From Leptoclinus maculatus (lineage: Eukaryota > Chordata > Actinopteri > Perciformes > Stichaeidae), in contig JAVDOI010000007.1 in NCBI GenBank assembly GCA_032191485.1, positions 3,411,042-3,475,041 on the forward strand: a stretch of 64,000 bases of DNA, written 5' to 3'. This document shows, in pieces, positions 23,301 to 35,747 of this stretch; the stretch's first letter is position 1; each line of letters starts with the position of its first letter. A program made the position numbers and the translations under genes. The notes under the pieces were generated by a model, which worked only from the letters and a program-made list of their open reading frames with translations, was not told the origin of the DNA and did not search any database.

Positions 23301-26300
23301 TTAGTTAGAGCAGTTTACGTTTGTTCAGGTAGTTGTGCGGAACAATCGTTCGCAGCATCTTCCATGACGAACGCAACACGCTTTAGCACTTCCACTTCCT
23401 GCTATTTGGTTTGGGATGGCACTCAATCTGGCGGACCCACCACATGAACATGCAAACGTCGCGAAATCGGGTAGGGAGAGGTTTGAGAAAGGCCCCATAG
23501 AGCGATCGACAGAGAGTCAAGAGATAAGGAGCGAGTGCAGAAGAGAACGAGTGCGTGGTAATAATAGTCTGGTTAGACAGATTAGGAGAGCAGCTCAGAG
23601 AAGCACAGTTCCAACTGTGACCCCGATGAAGAATCCCAGTTTTTCAATCAAATCAGAGTGGCTCCATTACTCACAAAGTTCCTTCAAACTTCAGACCTCA
23701 CAATGCAGTGACCCTAACCCTAAACAAGAGTAAAGTAGTACTGAAAAGACATTTACATTCATTTCAAGACCAGTGGTTCCCAACCTGGGGTCCAGGCTAG
23801 GATTTGTCCGCTCTGAGGTTGTCAAAATTCGATTTGCACATGTATAACTAAAATCATAATAACACACTTACTGGACAATTGATACAAAAGTCTGTATATG
23901 CAACTATTTAAAAACATATACTTTTTTGTCCTCACTCAAAAATAGTCGTCCACATTCTGTTTGAACCCTGTATTAATGCACAGTGTCAGTTTCACAAAAC
24001 TGTGAAACTGCATATTAGAGCATGCCAAATCACACCTGGTTTTTCTGTTAATGCATGTGCTCCAGGTGATAGTGGAGAAGGTCTCCGGCTCTCAGATAGT
24101 GGACATTGATAAGAGGAAGTACCTGGTGCCCTCTGACATCACAGTGGCCCAGTTCATGTGGATCATCAGGAAACGCATCCAGCTGCCTTCGGAGAAAGCC
24201 ATCTTCCTCTTTGTCGACAAAACTGTCCCCCAATCCAGGTGAGAACAACCCTTCATTCGGCCGTCGTAATAGTGGAAGCGAGTGAGGCAGAAGCCGTGTT
24301 TCCAGTCCCGTGTCTTTATGAACATTTTGAAGTATTGCAATAGAAAAGGGAAATGGAAACAGTAAAATTCCGTACAACTTCGGCAAAAAATGTTTTTACA
24401 CTCGCTTGAGATGATTTTTGACTTTGTCGAAAAAGAGTTGATGTAGTAAACATTTAACTCACTAAACTGGCTGTTTCCATTGTTGGCGTCTTTCAAAATA
24501 TTCCCATAACGCGGGGATGCTTGTCCATCTCCGGACAACATGAAACATGGGCAATACTAGCTGACATGAAAGAACACTTCAAACTTAAAACAAATTCCTG
24601 AAGGCAGGGCGACTTGTTTTGCTTCCGATTCTCAACCTCTACTTCTTCTTCTTCTCTGTTTACTGGTGGATTACCGCCATGTGTACCCTACAGCGCCAAC
24701 TTCTGACCAAGCTACGCTGTAGCCGAGTCCAAACCAATCGACGGAGACACGCATAATTCACATTTCTTTTTTGTGACATTCCAAAACTTCGCTTGACAAC
24801 TGAATGGAAACACGGCTCGTGAAATCTTTAATGCAGAATTGTTTCCTGTTTTCAATCTTCATCATTTGTGGCATGAAGCACCGTAGCAAATGTCCCCCCC
24901 CGAAAGTACCCAGGTGTTGCACTATATAAAATGCATTGCAGAGGCCTCGAGTGGCTGTGCAGCTTTTTTGATGCTGATCTCATTTGCTTGTGGTAATTAT
25001 GGTCAGTTCTCAGAATCGATGTTGGAATGATTTATTGACAATAAACTGTTATCTTTTTCAAGACAGAGCAGCAAAAGAGGTTTGCATAATTCTGTGAAGT
25101 GACTTTTTTGTTAACACTGTACAATTCATATACAGTGAATCTATATTAGAACCAAGTAAAGCTAATGCGGAAGTGTCTTAAACCTGCATTCTCTCTAATG
25201 ACCACCAGGGGGCGACTCCTCTGGTTGTATAGAAGTCTATGAGAAAATGACTCTACTTCTCTCTTGATTTATTACCTCAGTAAACATTGTAAACATGAGT
25301 TCATGGTCTCAATCTCTAGTTTCAAGTCTTGATGTTCATTTAGTAAATAATGGTCCCATTAAGAGTCAACTAGACCAGAAAGCAGGGTATGATTTAGGGG
25401 TGTGGCTACCACGGCGTTGTCCGGTCTGTTTATTTTCGTCTTGGAACTTTAACAGTGTGTTTTCAGTTCATAAAAGTTTTGATCTCCTAAAAATGTTATT
25501 CTGTTGTACTTAGCTTCACCCAAAAATGGTGATGGACAAAATTTTGAATTTGAGGCTTCCAAACCGCAGTCCACAAATCAACGCGTTACGTCACGTTGAC
25601 TTTGTTCACTTCTTACATACAGTCTATGATTAGAACATCAGGGAGAGGCAGATCAATAATGACCTCATCGGCTGTCCACATCTCCTAGCAACAATGGCAC
25701 TTAGATGTCAGTCAATCACTGCCATGGGAAACGCCGATACAGAGGTCGGAAGCATAACTCCAGATGTGTCCAAAAAATATGCAAAATACCGTAAGTCTTT
25801 CTTTTTCTCACAAAAAGTTCAGATAGACTTGAAGCAGTTTTCTCTAGAGGGCCACAAAAGTGTTTATATCCTATTGATGCTGCTATACATTTTCATCAGA
25901 GCCTATAGACCAGGGGTCACCAATAAGGCGGACCGTGGTCCGGACCCAGACGCCGTGGTTGGACCTAAAACCGATAGATAATTGATAATTATTTAATTTT
26001 GACGGAGCGCTTCCATTTTAACCGGCGCAGCTTTTCCAGCCTTTACTGCCCTTATTCAGCGGTCCAGGAAGTACACCGACCAATTACATGCGCTGGAAAT
26101 CATATCGCGTGATGCTGCTCAGCCAATCAAATATGTGTATCCACGATAAGCATCATGGATTGAGTGACATATAAACAAACGGGAGAGACTGGACGAGAGG
26201 TCGAACAATCAGAATAGTACACGAGTCAGAGAAATTATTTCACATGGCGTTCTCCAAAAAGAGAAAAGTGGACTGCGAGACCAGAGTCAAATATTCACAG

Positions 26301-29300
26301 TGCTTCACTTTTTCCACATTTTGTAATGTTACAGCCTTATTCCAAAATGGATTAAATGCATTTTTTCCTCAAAATTCTACACACAATACCCCATAATGAC
26401 AAAGTGAAAAAAGTTTGTTTAAAATTTTTTCAAATCTATTAAAAATACAGAATGAAAATATAACACGTACATAAGTATTCACAGCCTTTGCTCAATACTT
26501 TGTTGAAGCATCTTTGGCAGCAATTACAGCCTCAAGTCTTTTTGAGTATGATGCCACAAGCTTGGCACACCTATTTTTGGGCAGTTTCTCCTATTCTACT
26601 TTGCAGGACCTCTCAAGCAGGACCTCTCATCAGGTTGGATGGGGAGCGTCGGTGCACAGCCAATTTTCAGATCTCTCCAGAGATGTTCAATCGGGTTCAA
26701 GTCTGGGCACTGGCTGGGCCACTCAAGGACATTCACAGAGTTGACCCTGAAGCCACTCCTTTGTTATCTTGGCTGTGTGCTTAGGGTCGTTGTCCTGTTG
26801 GAAGATGAACCTTCTCCCCAGTTTGAGGTCCAGAGAGCTCTGGAGCAGGTTTTCATCAAGGATGTCTCTGTACTTTGCTGCACTCATCTTTCCCTCGATG
26901 CTGACTAGTCTCCCAGTTCCTGCCACTGAAAAACATCCCCACAGCATGATGTTTCCACCACCATGCTTCACTGTAGGGATGGTTTTGGCCAGGTGCCTGG
27001 TTTCCTCCAGACATGACGCTTGGCATTCAGGCCAAAGAGTTCAATCTTTGTTTCATCAGACCAGAGAATTTTGTTTCTCATGGTCCGAGAGTCCTTCAGG
27101 TGCCTTTTGGCAAACTCCAGGCGGGCTGTCATGTGCCTTTTACTGAGGAGTGGCTGTCTGGCCACTCTACCATACAGGCTGATTGGTGGAGTTCTGCAGG
27201 CAAGGCGACCACCAATCGCCTTGGTGGTTGTCCTTCTAGAAGGTTCTCCTCTCTTCACAGAGCAACGCTGGAGCTCTGTCAGAGTGACCATCGGGTTCTT
27301 GGTCACCTCCCTGACTGAGGCTCTTCTCCCCCGATCGCTCAGTTTGGCTGGGCGGCCAACTCTAGGAAGAGTCCTGGTGGTTCCAAACTTCTTCCATTTA
27401 CAGATGATGGAGGCCACTGTGCTCATTGGGACCTTCAATGCTGCAGAAATGTTTCTGTACCCTTCCCCAGATCTGTGCCTCGATACAATCCTGTCTCAGA
27501 GGTCTACAGACAATTCCTTGGACTTCATGGCTTGGTTTGTGCTCTGACATGCACTGCCAACTGTGGGACCTTATATAGACAGGTGTGTGCCTTTCCAAAT
27601 CATGTCCAATCAACTGAATTGACCACAGGTGGACTCCAATCAAGTTGTAGAAACATCTCAAGGATGATCAGTGGAAACAGGATGCACCTGAGCTCAATTT
27701 TGAGTGTCATGGCAAAGGTTGTGAATACTTATGTACATGTGATTTCTTTCGTTTTTATTTGTAATAGATTTGCAAAAAATGTAATTATTAAAATTATTCA
27801 ATTTGTGCTTTGTCCACTACGAGACAAAGCACAGATCTTTTTAGGAAACGTACCCACTCAAATCCGAAAGTCACAGAAAATAAACAATCTAAGAGCTCAA
27901 TATGATCAGAATCCTAACACATGAATTCACTGTCCAACAACATGTTAACAGAGAGGAGAATAGAGCTGAAACAAGTGGTTTAATAACCACAGACTGTCCA
28001 AAGTCCACAAAGTTCTCTTTTTAGAAGATGAGAAGAATATAATGTTTTTTTTGGGTGACATCACTTCACCCCGAATTAACTGAATTTAAAGCTGCAGGAC
28101 AATTCAGTTATATTCATTTTTCTAAAATGAAGTACACTATTTTAAGATAAACATTTTTCAAAAGCTTTCTGTAATGTTTTTTGTATTTTTAAATCCAGCC
28201 CTTATTGTAATTGAAATGAGAGAAAAACATTTATTTATTATTAGAGTATTTATTATTTATAATTCATCCAGTTAAATTTGAAAACTGACAATAAATATTG
28301 TTGATATATTCAATTGAACTTTCTTTATTTGATTTGACAGTCAGTTGTTGACTACATACAGACGTTAATACAACTGCTAGGCTACTTCAATATATATGGC
28401 ACTAAATCATAGCACAAGTTAGACATTAATGTGATGTTCCGGACCTTTGCGTGAGGAAATTCTCTCTAACTATCTGGGTTACCGAGGAGCAGAAACATAT
28501 TGGCCCTTAGCGTGTGAGAAATCAATCTCCCTGTGAAAGATCACTGATCAGAAACCCACCATTTTCCCCTCACAGCTATTGAAGTTATGCAGATAAATAA
28601 AGTCTATCTGAGGAATCTGACCTGCTTACCAGGCCTCTTGTGGAAACTGGCTCACATTTAGTTTGCACTCACAGCTCTTAAAGTGTAACTGATAATCTCT
28701 CTTGTAGCGCGGCACTACACTACCACGCTAAGGTCGCAGCTGGGCGTGGTCACCAGCACCCTTTCAACCGACAGAAGCCAGTTCCTTCTCTCCCAGATGT
28801 GTGGAGGCTTTAATAAGTATTGAGTTTTAATCTTTAAAACACATTTTTTGTTTCTATTTATGGTCAGCATTTTTGCTGCGATAGCCAGTCAATGTGTTTG
28901 CATTAATTCATTGCCTCTCTGAATAGTAGTTTTTATTGGTAATGGCAGAGTCCACTGTTACCGCACTGGATCCAGATTGCCTACCTACGCCATAGTCTGT
29001 ATATAAGAAGTGGACGTAATCATCGTGGCGTCAGTCATTGGTTTGTGGACTGATGTTTTGAAGCCTTGAGTTCTGTGATTTTGCCGTCGCCATCTTGGAT
29101 TTCGGCCATCGCAATGTTGTTTTTTCGCAACCAATCAACGGAAGTGACCATATTTTGACTGCGGAGGAGTGAGGCCGTGGTAGAGACCTGTCAATCAGTC
29201 AAACCCGCCCTAAAGCATACTCCACTTTATGGTCTGTTTGACTCTAAATGGACCATCATTTACTAAATGAACATCATGCTGTATTGAAGAAGACTTGAAA

Positions 29301-30689
29301 CTAGAGATTGAGATCATAAACTCATGTTTACAATGTTTACTGAGGTAATAAATCAAGAGAGAAGTAGAGTCATTTTCTCATAGACTTCTATACAACCAGA
29401 GGAGTCGCCCCCTGATGGACAGTAGAGAGAATGCAGCTTTAAGGCACTTTAGCGTTTGCTTCACGTTTCAGGGCTGGAGGTTTTTGTCTGGTACTCCAGC
29501 AGTATTTGGGGAAGTGGTTTTGGAGGGAGGCCTGAAGGAAGGAGTGTCATTTTTTCAATTGAAGTCTTTCAAATTCTAGCCAACTCTTAACATCTTTAAC
29601 AAGTGAAGATCTGCTGTTCCAGTCACATCTCACTCAGCATGTGGTATCACTACATGGTGGTAGTATATTGCAATGAAATATTTGTACTGTGATCATTTTT
29701 GATGGCTAGAATAAAGATGTTAAAGAGTGCAGGTGCATGCTGGGTTGTGAATCAAAATCAGAATCAGAATCAGAACCATTTATTGCCAAGGTACAGTATG
29801 TTGCACAGACAAGGAATTTGACATGACGGGTGGTGCGTAACATTAAACAATCAACAACAATCAACACAGTGCAAAAAGTAGAAACATATTAAAATTTACA
29901 GTAAAATATAAAATTTACAGTAAAATATAAAATTTACAGTAAAATATAAAATTTACAGTAAAATATAAAATAAAGTAAAATATAAAATAAAGTAAAATAT
30001 AAAATGAAGTGAAATATAAAATAAAGTGCACAAACGAACAGATAACAGGACTATAAACAAGTGAGATGTGAGAAGTGTAGTGTATTTAAGAATGAATGGG
30101 CAAAGCAAGATTGATGACCAGTCCTTTTAATACTGTAATTTTATCTTATACATTATATATTTGTTTACATTTCTGCAAATTGCCACTATGCTGAATGAGC
30201 TATTAGCAGTTCCTGTTTGCAGTGTTTGCCGCTCAATAGCAAATGTGTTAGCAAAAAGTTGCCTGTTTACACTTGTGTGTAAGTATTTGTATTTTTTCAA
30301 CATCTGAAATTGAAAAGAGTAATTTTAGATGGACGACTGCATTTTTTTCGGCCTATAGTTGGAAATAATTTTTTCAAAATGTTTGTGCTTCTGCTTTTTT
30401 CATACGTTTTGTGCTTTTGGGGCTGCTCTAGGTTTTTTGGAAAACTGACTTCAAATTTCTGTCGATCAGCACAAAACAACCACTATTGGAGGCGTTCATC
30501 TTCACAGACCCATACATATATATATACATATGTCATTTATTCTGCTTAACTGCTGTTTGTGCTGTGTGTTGCAGTCTGACTATGGGCCAACTCTATGACA
30601 AGGAGAAGGACGAGGACGGCTTCCTGTATGTGGCCTACAGCGGAGAGAACACCTTTGGTTACAAGGCCTTTTATACAACACGGGGTTAA
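20321..30689 (+). CDS. gabarapl2: GABARAP-like 2 (GATE-16), Atg8-family ubiquitin-like protein
   Basis: Four exons: 20321-20354 (MKWMFKEDHSL), 21529-21584 (EHRCVESAKIRNKYPDRVP), 24066-24238 (VIVEKVSGSQIVDIDKRKYL through TVPQS) and 30575-30689 (SLTMGQLYDKEKDEDGFLYV to the stop). All borders are GT-AG and the phase is continuous: 378 nt, 125 aa. The protein is conjugated to phosphatidylethanolamine on autophagosomes and also acts in Golgi traffic (known). Residues 1-116 are almost identical to human GABARAPL2, including the N-terminal helices, the KRKYLVP strand and the GENTFG end. The human precursor has one residue after G116; this gene has nine (YKAFYTTRG) before the stop, so a longer ATG4-cleaved tail is predicted. 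A (CA)n tract starts 3 nt after the stop. Introns 2 and 3 hold hAT, Tc1 and family X repeats. The gene is convergent with adat1, as in human. Confidence 0.96.
21807..22768. mobile_element. non-autonomous hAT element, copy 1 (CAGTGGCGGCTGG ends)
   Basis: It starts CAGTGGCGGCTGG and ends CCAGCCGCCACTG, with an exact 8-bp target duplication GACATAAG at 21799-21806 and 22769-22776, diagnostic of hAT insertion. It is 962 bp long and lies in gabarapl2 intron 2. A 46-bp tandem duplication lies at about 22069-22161 and a (TA)n tract at about 22434-22540. No intact transposase. A second copy is at 36588-37687. Confidence 0.92.
23771..23830 (+). mobile_element. isolated hAT terminal repeat
   Basis: CAGTGGTTCCCAACCTGGGG is a standard Charlie-like hAT left terminus. 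No partner end was seen, so this is a truncated remnant in gabarapl2 intron 2. Confidence 0.45.
25169..25629 (-). repeat. dispersed repeat family X, copy C
   Basis: Reverse-orientation copy in gabarapl2 intron 3. It shares the family core and ends with ACTTCTTACATACAGTCTAT. Nearly collinear with copy B. Confidence 0.8.
25911..26290 (+). mobile_element. 5' part of a hAT element (GTF2IRD2-like transposase start)
   Basis: The left end CAGGGGTCACCAA is a hAT terminus preceded by CTATAGAC. About 330 bp inside, an ATG opens MAFSKKRKVDCETR, the typical N-terminus of GTF2IRD2/EPM2AIP1-like hAT transposases. The reading then stops being hAT at about 26290, where Tc1 sequence begins. The rest of the element is missing. 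Confidence 0.65.
26291..27790 (-). mobile_element. Tc1-like transposon with inactivated transposase
   Basis: The minus strand codes for a Tc1/mariner transposase in three frames. 27438-26968 has the paired helix-turn-helix region (TVASIICKWKKFGTTRTLPR, GRPAKLSDRGRR) and the first catalytic Asp in WSDETKIELFG. 26971-26723 has GGGNIMLWGCFS and the second Asp in FQQDNDPKHTAK. The third residue, in WPSQCPDLNPIEHLW, sits in yet another frame at about 26730-26660. At least two frameshifts therefore split it. The left terminal region (CAGTGCTTCACTTTTTCCAC) is present; the right terminal repeat seems truncated near 27790. Confidence 0.9.
27791..28988. other. gabarapl2 intron 3 sequence, nothing recognised
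   Basis: AT-rich intronic DNA with no coding sequence or repeat family that I recognise. Confidence 0.4.
28989..29488 (+). repeat. dispersed repeat family X, copy D (longest copy)
   Basis: About 500 bp beginning CATAGTCTGTATATAAGAAG and running through the shared core to GGCTGGAGGTTT. It is the best full-length reference for the family within this window. It lies in gabarapl2 intron 3. Confidence 0.85.
29748..30060 (+). repeat. retroelement-like tail with 19-bp tandem repeat
   Basis: Begins with repeated ATCAGA, then CCATTTATTGCCAAGGTAC and ACAAGGAATTTGAC, words common in fish dispersed repeats. It continues into tandem 19-bp units (AAATTTACAGTAAAATATA) at about 29891-30020. Confidence 0.6.
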
Positions 30690-30691
30690 CG

Positions 30692-30697
30692 CCACAC

Positions 30698-30737
<40 letters not shown>
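30692..30737. repeat. (CA)n microsatellite immediately after the gabarapl2 stop
   Basis: Alternating CA starting 3 nt after the gabarapl2 stop codon. Another (CA)n tract lies at 31088-31118. Confidence 0.95.
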
Positions 30738-30739
<2 letters not shown>

Positions 30740-31086
30740 TAGGGCCCGACATACACTTGAGCACCATGTTTCAAACCTTGGCCGTTTCAGGTGCCCACAC
30801 ACTTGGCACAGTTATTTGTGGTAAATTTTTTATACTAAAAAACACACATTCATGGTGGAAATGAGCTCCACCGATACACCACCACAAACTGGTAACATAC
30901 TTGCTTGAAATGCTTGACTTTAATGGCTGGTCTTTTGTCACGATCGCTGTTCAAAAGGTCAGTTGTGGGGAGAAATGTCGTCAACACTGCCGTTAAAGTA
31001 AGAGTAACAACGCACATTATAGGCACATCATTCATTTTCATATTGACATCAGTATTAAACTTTTAAAGAAAACTTATTTAGGCTCT

Positions 31087-31119
<33 letters not shown>

Positions 31120-34100
31120 CGATCATGCTACACTTTCCGTCAGTCCAGCTTTGTCGTCACGGATATTTGTGTGCAGCCGAAGTGAGAAAGAATAATCGTG
31201 CGACCAGATTCATTAACCGCATTATGGATGTATTTGTATGGCTCGTCGTATCATGTATTAAAACGTCAGTATTTAACGTTAATGCCACAGGAACACTCAG
31301 CGGTACGATAAGCTGAGAGAACGACTCTACGCATGTGAGAGAAAGGAAGAAGGCGGCTCACGCTGTTGCTGCTGGTGAGGAGGCAGCCAGTGTAAAGTGT
31401 GTCCGGCACCACTCCGAGGATGTTCTCTGAGTGCTTCCCCGCCCGGCCGTTATAAATTTGCACATGGTGTTGGCTGGATAGATGTCAGCGTTGCCACCGG
31501 GGTTCATACTCGTGATGCCAACAGCGAGCCATGAACCTGCTAAAAGAAAGTTAACACTTTACTTGAAGTTAAATTGTGATATTTCGTTGTCATCGCACAG
31601 GAATTATCTAAAAAAAATGTTTTTAAGTTTATAATTTCTTCCCCTTATATTATAAATCTGTAACATTTGTTTTTAGGAGGTTTACTACACTACCCAGTAT
31701 GCCTTTCAACAACCTCACACATTTTGACCTGTCAAACGCAGGTGTAACTAATAATAATAGTAATGGCTGCATTCCACTGAGGTGCTTAGTTCTACTTCAA
31801 TCAGTGGCATGGATTCAGACACCTAAATGCTAATTAAATTCAAAGTCAGACTCATTTGTATATCTGCTGATGTGATATTGTTTAAATTCTACTAAGAAAA
31901 GAGAAAATATTGCAGTGCATCATTAGGGATGCATTGACATCGCTGACAATGGGGCCAATCTACTCAATTCAATTCAATGTTCATTTACTAAAACATTATA
32001 TAATGGAATTTTAGTTCCTGTTGAAGTTTTTACCAATTTGTTGTTGCATTAAAAAGGTCCACACTTAAATTGTAATTTCTGTTTCCTTAAACATACAATA
32101 ATGATCCCAGTCTCCTCCATACGGTGAGGCCCACAGCTTATGAACTAAACACTGGTACCGATACGCAAAGCCCAGGTATCGGTATCGGGATCGGTGCCTC
32201 CCTATCATGGTCTCCAACTATAAGATTGTGATGCCTTGCTGCCATGATCTACTGTAAAGTTTCTTTATAACATTATTTACCTTCGCCCAATACTGAATAG
32301 AGCTTGTCACGCAACACAATGTAACTAAAAGCAACCTCCGTTTACGTTAGCTGTTAGCTCCGTTATCTAGCCGAGTAGGACTGTGCTGCCCACCGGCTGC
32401 TAACGTCGTTCACAATGTAGCATCATCAGGGAAAGAATAGAGTGCAGTGTTAAGGTGTGTCGTGCTAGTTCGGGTTAGGGTTAATGATATGATCACGTGA
32501 TATCGGTGCATAGACTTGCTTACTCACCGATACCTGACCCAGCTGGCTGTATCGGAGGCTTTTCTCATACTGAACAACTCTAGTTATAAGTCTAACAAGC
32601 TACAAGCAAGACGTTTGTGCTTTCTGGAGTTTTTTTTTAAAGGCATTCTAAGAAATCCCATCCCGAAGCAGGCCGTACAACAACTCAGTATGTAGCAGTG
32701 GAGTCACTAACGGCCTTCAACTACTGCTCCACATTAGTCCAGCTTTGTAGAACTGATCCGAGTACAGGGTTGGTTTGTCTGTAGAAGGACAACCGCCATC
32801 AGCACACAAGCAGCTACATATCAATATAACCTGGAAAGCCTCGACACTGCACACTATCTCTTTTATGTTGTAATGATTAAACCACACAATGCTCTAAGCG
32901 GAAATGTTGGTTAATAAAATTGCTGAATGTGTATCGTTAGCGTGCAGAGTTGCTGGTTAATGATTAAATATGTTGAACGCCCTGTATTCATAAGCCATAG
33001 TTAAAATATACAGCAGCGGCATTCACGTTTCAGATACTTCAAGTAAAGTGTTGCTCAGATCACTAAAAAAATCAGAACCACTAAGATGACGCTGGCATTC
33101 TGGCTGCATTGCCACCCTTTACTTGACCCCATGGTATTTTCATATTTGTGCACCAGAGCCGATTCAGGCTTTTAAACATGGTATGTAGATGTGCAATATA
33201 TTGCTGGAATGCTATGATATTCAGTATTGTTTTATTGTCAGTGTTGTATGTTTAATATATCTTAAAGGCATAAAGGAGTTTTAGATATCTGAAAAAGGTA
33301 AGGGAGCTGGAAGACCCGACCAATAAAAACGAATGTGAAACGAATTGTACGGTGTTTCTGTCTTATTAATGAGGGATATGATTAATACGTCTCTACACTT
33401 TCACTTCATATTTCTTAAAAATGTAAGCTACCCAGAGAGCCTTGGTAGCCGAGTGTTTATGACTGCAAAGTCGCGGGTTTGATTCCGACCTCGGGACCTT
33501 TGTTGCACATCATACCTACAGGTAAATAAAGACAAACAACTGGCATCCTTAAATACACGAAGGCGTGCGTCTTTTATTTCAGCCCAGCGGACACTAAAAA
33601 CCAACCGTTGAGAAGACTTTATTACAGTTACAAGTTATACACCAACGCTTTGAAGGCACCATCCCAACTCTTACTGTGTCAGTTGAAAAGACATAATTGC
33701 TTGTGATGAACCACAGATTGTGGTGAATAATGTCCCCGACTGCCCTGCTAGGGACCCACAAGCTAATGTCAAGTGGGGTTTTATATGATGGGTTGCGTTA
33801 GCTAGTCGCCCCAAATGACATTTAATTGGGTATATGAATGTAAATACCCAGACTTTAAGATGATTCTTCAAAAATATTTTAGGTTTACAGGAAGAGAACA
33901 ATGGGATTTTGACAAAACATTAAGCATGCAACAACAGAGAAATTAACAATTAAAGGAAGCCAAGATTTCACTCCGTCTTTAAGTGATAAACATTACACAT
34001 CACATTTATGCACATTTTAGATATTTTGACTGCTAGCTCATGATTTGCTACTTTCTATCAAAAAGAATGCTGTGTAAGTACAAACGCAGTATTGCTTCAA

Positions 34101-35747
34101 TTATGGCCATCTGCCATATATATATATATATATATATGCTACATTAACATTTCCCACAATGCATCTCTACAGCAGCACTTTATTAGATCCTCCCTGCCTT
34201 TCAAACTTCATGACCCCTCTTTTTAACCTCGTCTGTTATGGAATTGTAGTGTCCAACCCACGCTGATGTCATCACCAGGGTTATTCTCCCAGAATTCCTG
34301 TAGACAGAGAACATAATACTAGTGTAGCCATGCTCAATTAATATTGGATGGGTCGCCATGAAATTTTGTACAGACACTCGAGTCCAACGGAGGAATTGCA
34401 ATAAATTAAAGCTGGTTTGGCAGTTTTTGGGGGGGCGGTCATTGGGGAAAGATTCCGTAATAACCTTTCAGCATGTTGTAATTCAAGTGGTTTGAGATAA
34501 AAAAAAAAAAGAAAGTTTTCTGCACCTCCTCTTGGCTCTGTTTTCAGGCTTTAGAAAGTCTAGCTTGTGAATCACAGGTCAGCTTAGTCTTCTGCTCGTC
34601 GTAGCCAATGGCTCACGGCTGCGGCTAATTCATGTTTATGTAGCTAGCCAGAGATAGAATCACAGTATGTCATCTCAAAGGGCCAGTTTGTGAAGAAAAC
34701 AGGACCTATAACGGCATGGGGATCACAATCGGGATCGGGATAATGTTTGAAATGAATGACTATAACTTTGTGTTTAGCACTAATTAGCGATTGATAGCAT
34801 GTTGATGCGGCGGCAATGGTAAACAATATATCTGCCAAACATAACCACAGATCTGCTTGTGTGCTCCCCTGTGTTCACGAACAGAGTAGAATGTGGTGAA
34901 TAAACGGATCTTGATGTGTAAATCTTTGAACGGACACTTTTATGACAATTCTGTGGACATAAAAATGTTAAAAAACAGATTAATAGAGATACTATGTTCC
35001 TGAGCATCGCCAGGTATTATCAGTAAATGTATGCCCACAGTACAAAGAATTTAAAAAAGAAACTCTAAATTTCTTAAACCCTCTGCAGAGGAAAGAAAAT
35101 GACATTAAAAACACAGTGCAAAGCTCCTTTGTCGTAACTTGCAACATGCTGTTCGGTGTTAGCCGAGCCAAGTGGGTCGTTACTCGTCAGTGGAATCTGC
35201 TGAGCTAAAGCAATAACACAACTGATCCTCAGTCCCTTCGGTGATTTGGTGTCCGGTCTTCGATGAGGGACATAACTGTTGTGCAGAAATATGCAGGTTC
35301 AACTTGTTCTTTGTCTTTACGAGTTAGTCAAGTGTCCCAGAGGACGGGAAGCACCCTGGACAGGTTTACAGGTCATCACAAGCTGAATACAGACACGTGT
35401 GTAATCATTATTGTGGTCGGTTTACCTCACCAGAATGACTGTGGGAGGACAGGTACAAAGACGTCCAGCTGTGTTTTCACAACCCGGAACACCAGCCGGC
35501 TGCAGTCGCTACATGTCACACACATTGTGAAAATAAAACCTTCATCTGAGGACACTGAGCGGCGGTCGTCAACCTCTTGTGAACGGAATGAGGGAGCAGG
35601 GTGTCCTCAAGCAGTGGCCCCCTGGGCTGTGGAGAGTCAAAAATAGCCAGACAATATTTATCCAGACCTCAAACCTCGCTGACCAGCTGAACCCAACTGG
35701 GCAAGTTGGACCACCGACGAGGACATTTTCAGTTGCAGAGCGGCGTT
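30738..35747. other. convergent intergenic region between gabarapl2 and adat1
   Basis: No gene recognised. It should hold the 3' UTRs of both genes. About 31930-32590 has a degenerate repeat with many GGTATCG/CGGTGC words. A tRNA-like SINE head lies at 33437-33545 and a (TA)n tract at 34117-34137. ORFs at 31125-31316, 34201-34401 and 35263-35646 show no domains. Confidence 0.5.
33437..33545 (+). mobile_element. tRNA-derived SINE fragment
   Basis: A-box-like TGGTAGCCGAGTG and B-box-like GGGTTTGATTCC are correctly spaced, followed by GACCTCGGGACC and an A-rich tail with AATAAAGACAAAC. No tRNA cloverleaf could be drawn, so it is read as a SINE rather than a tRNA gene. Confidence 0.5.

Noticed and set aside
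23701..23725. Telomere-like CCCTAACCCTAA
   Set aside because: Only two units; too short to be an interstitial telomeric array.
23416..23733. 105-aa ORF in gabarapl2 intron 2
   Set aside because: No recognisable domain, no splice context and no homologue recalled; most likely a chance ORF.
30546..30774. Minus-strand ORFs with long Val-Cys runs, also at 41346-41649 and 55622-55868
   Set aside because: They are translations of (CA)n/(TG)n microsatellites.
33437..33545. Possible tRNA gene
   Set aside because: A and B boxes are present but no cloverleaf or acceptor stem can be drawn; the A-rich tail fits a SINE.
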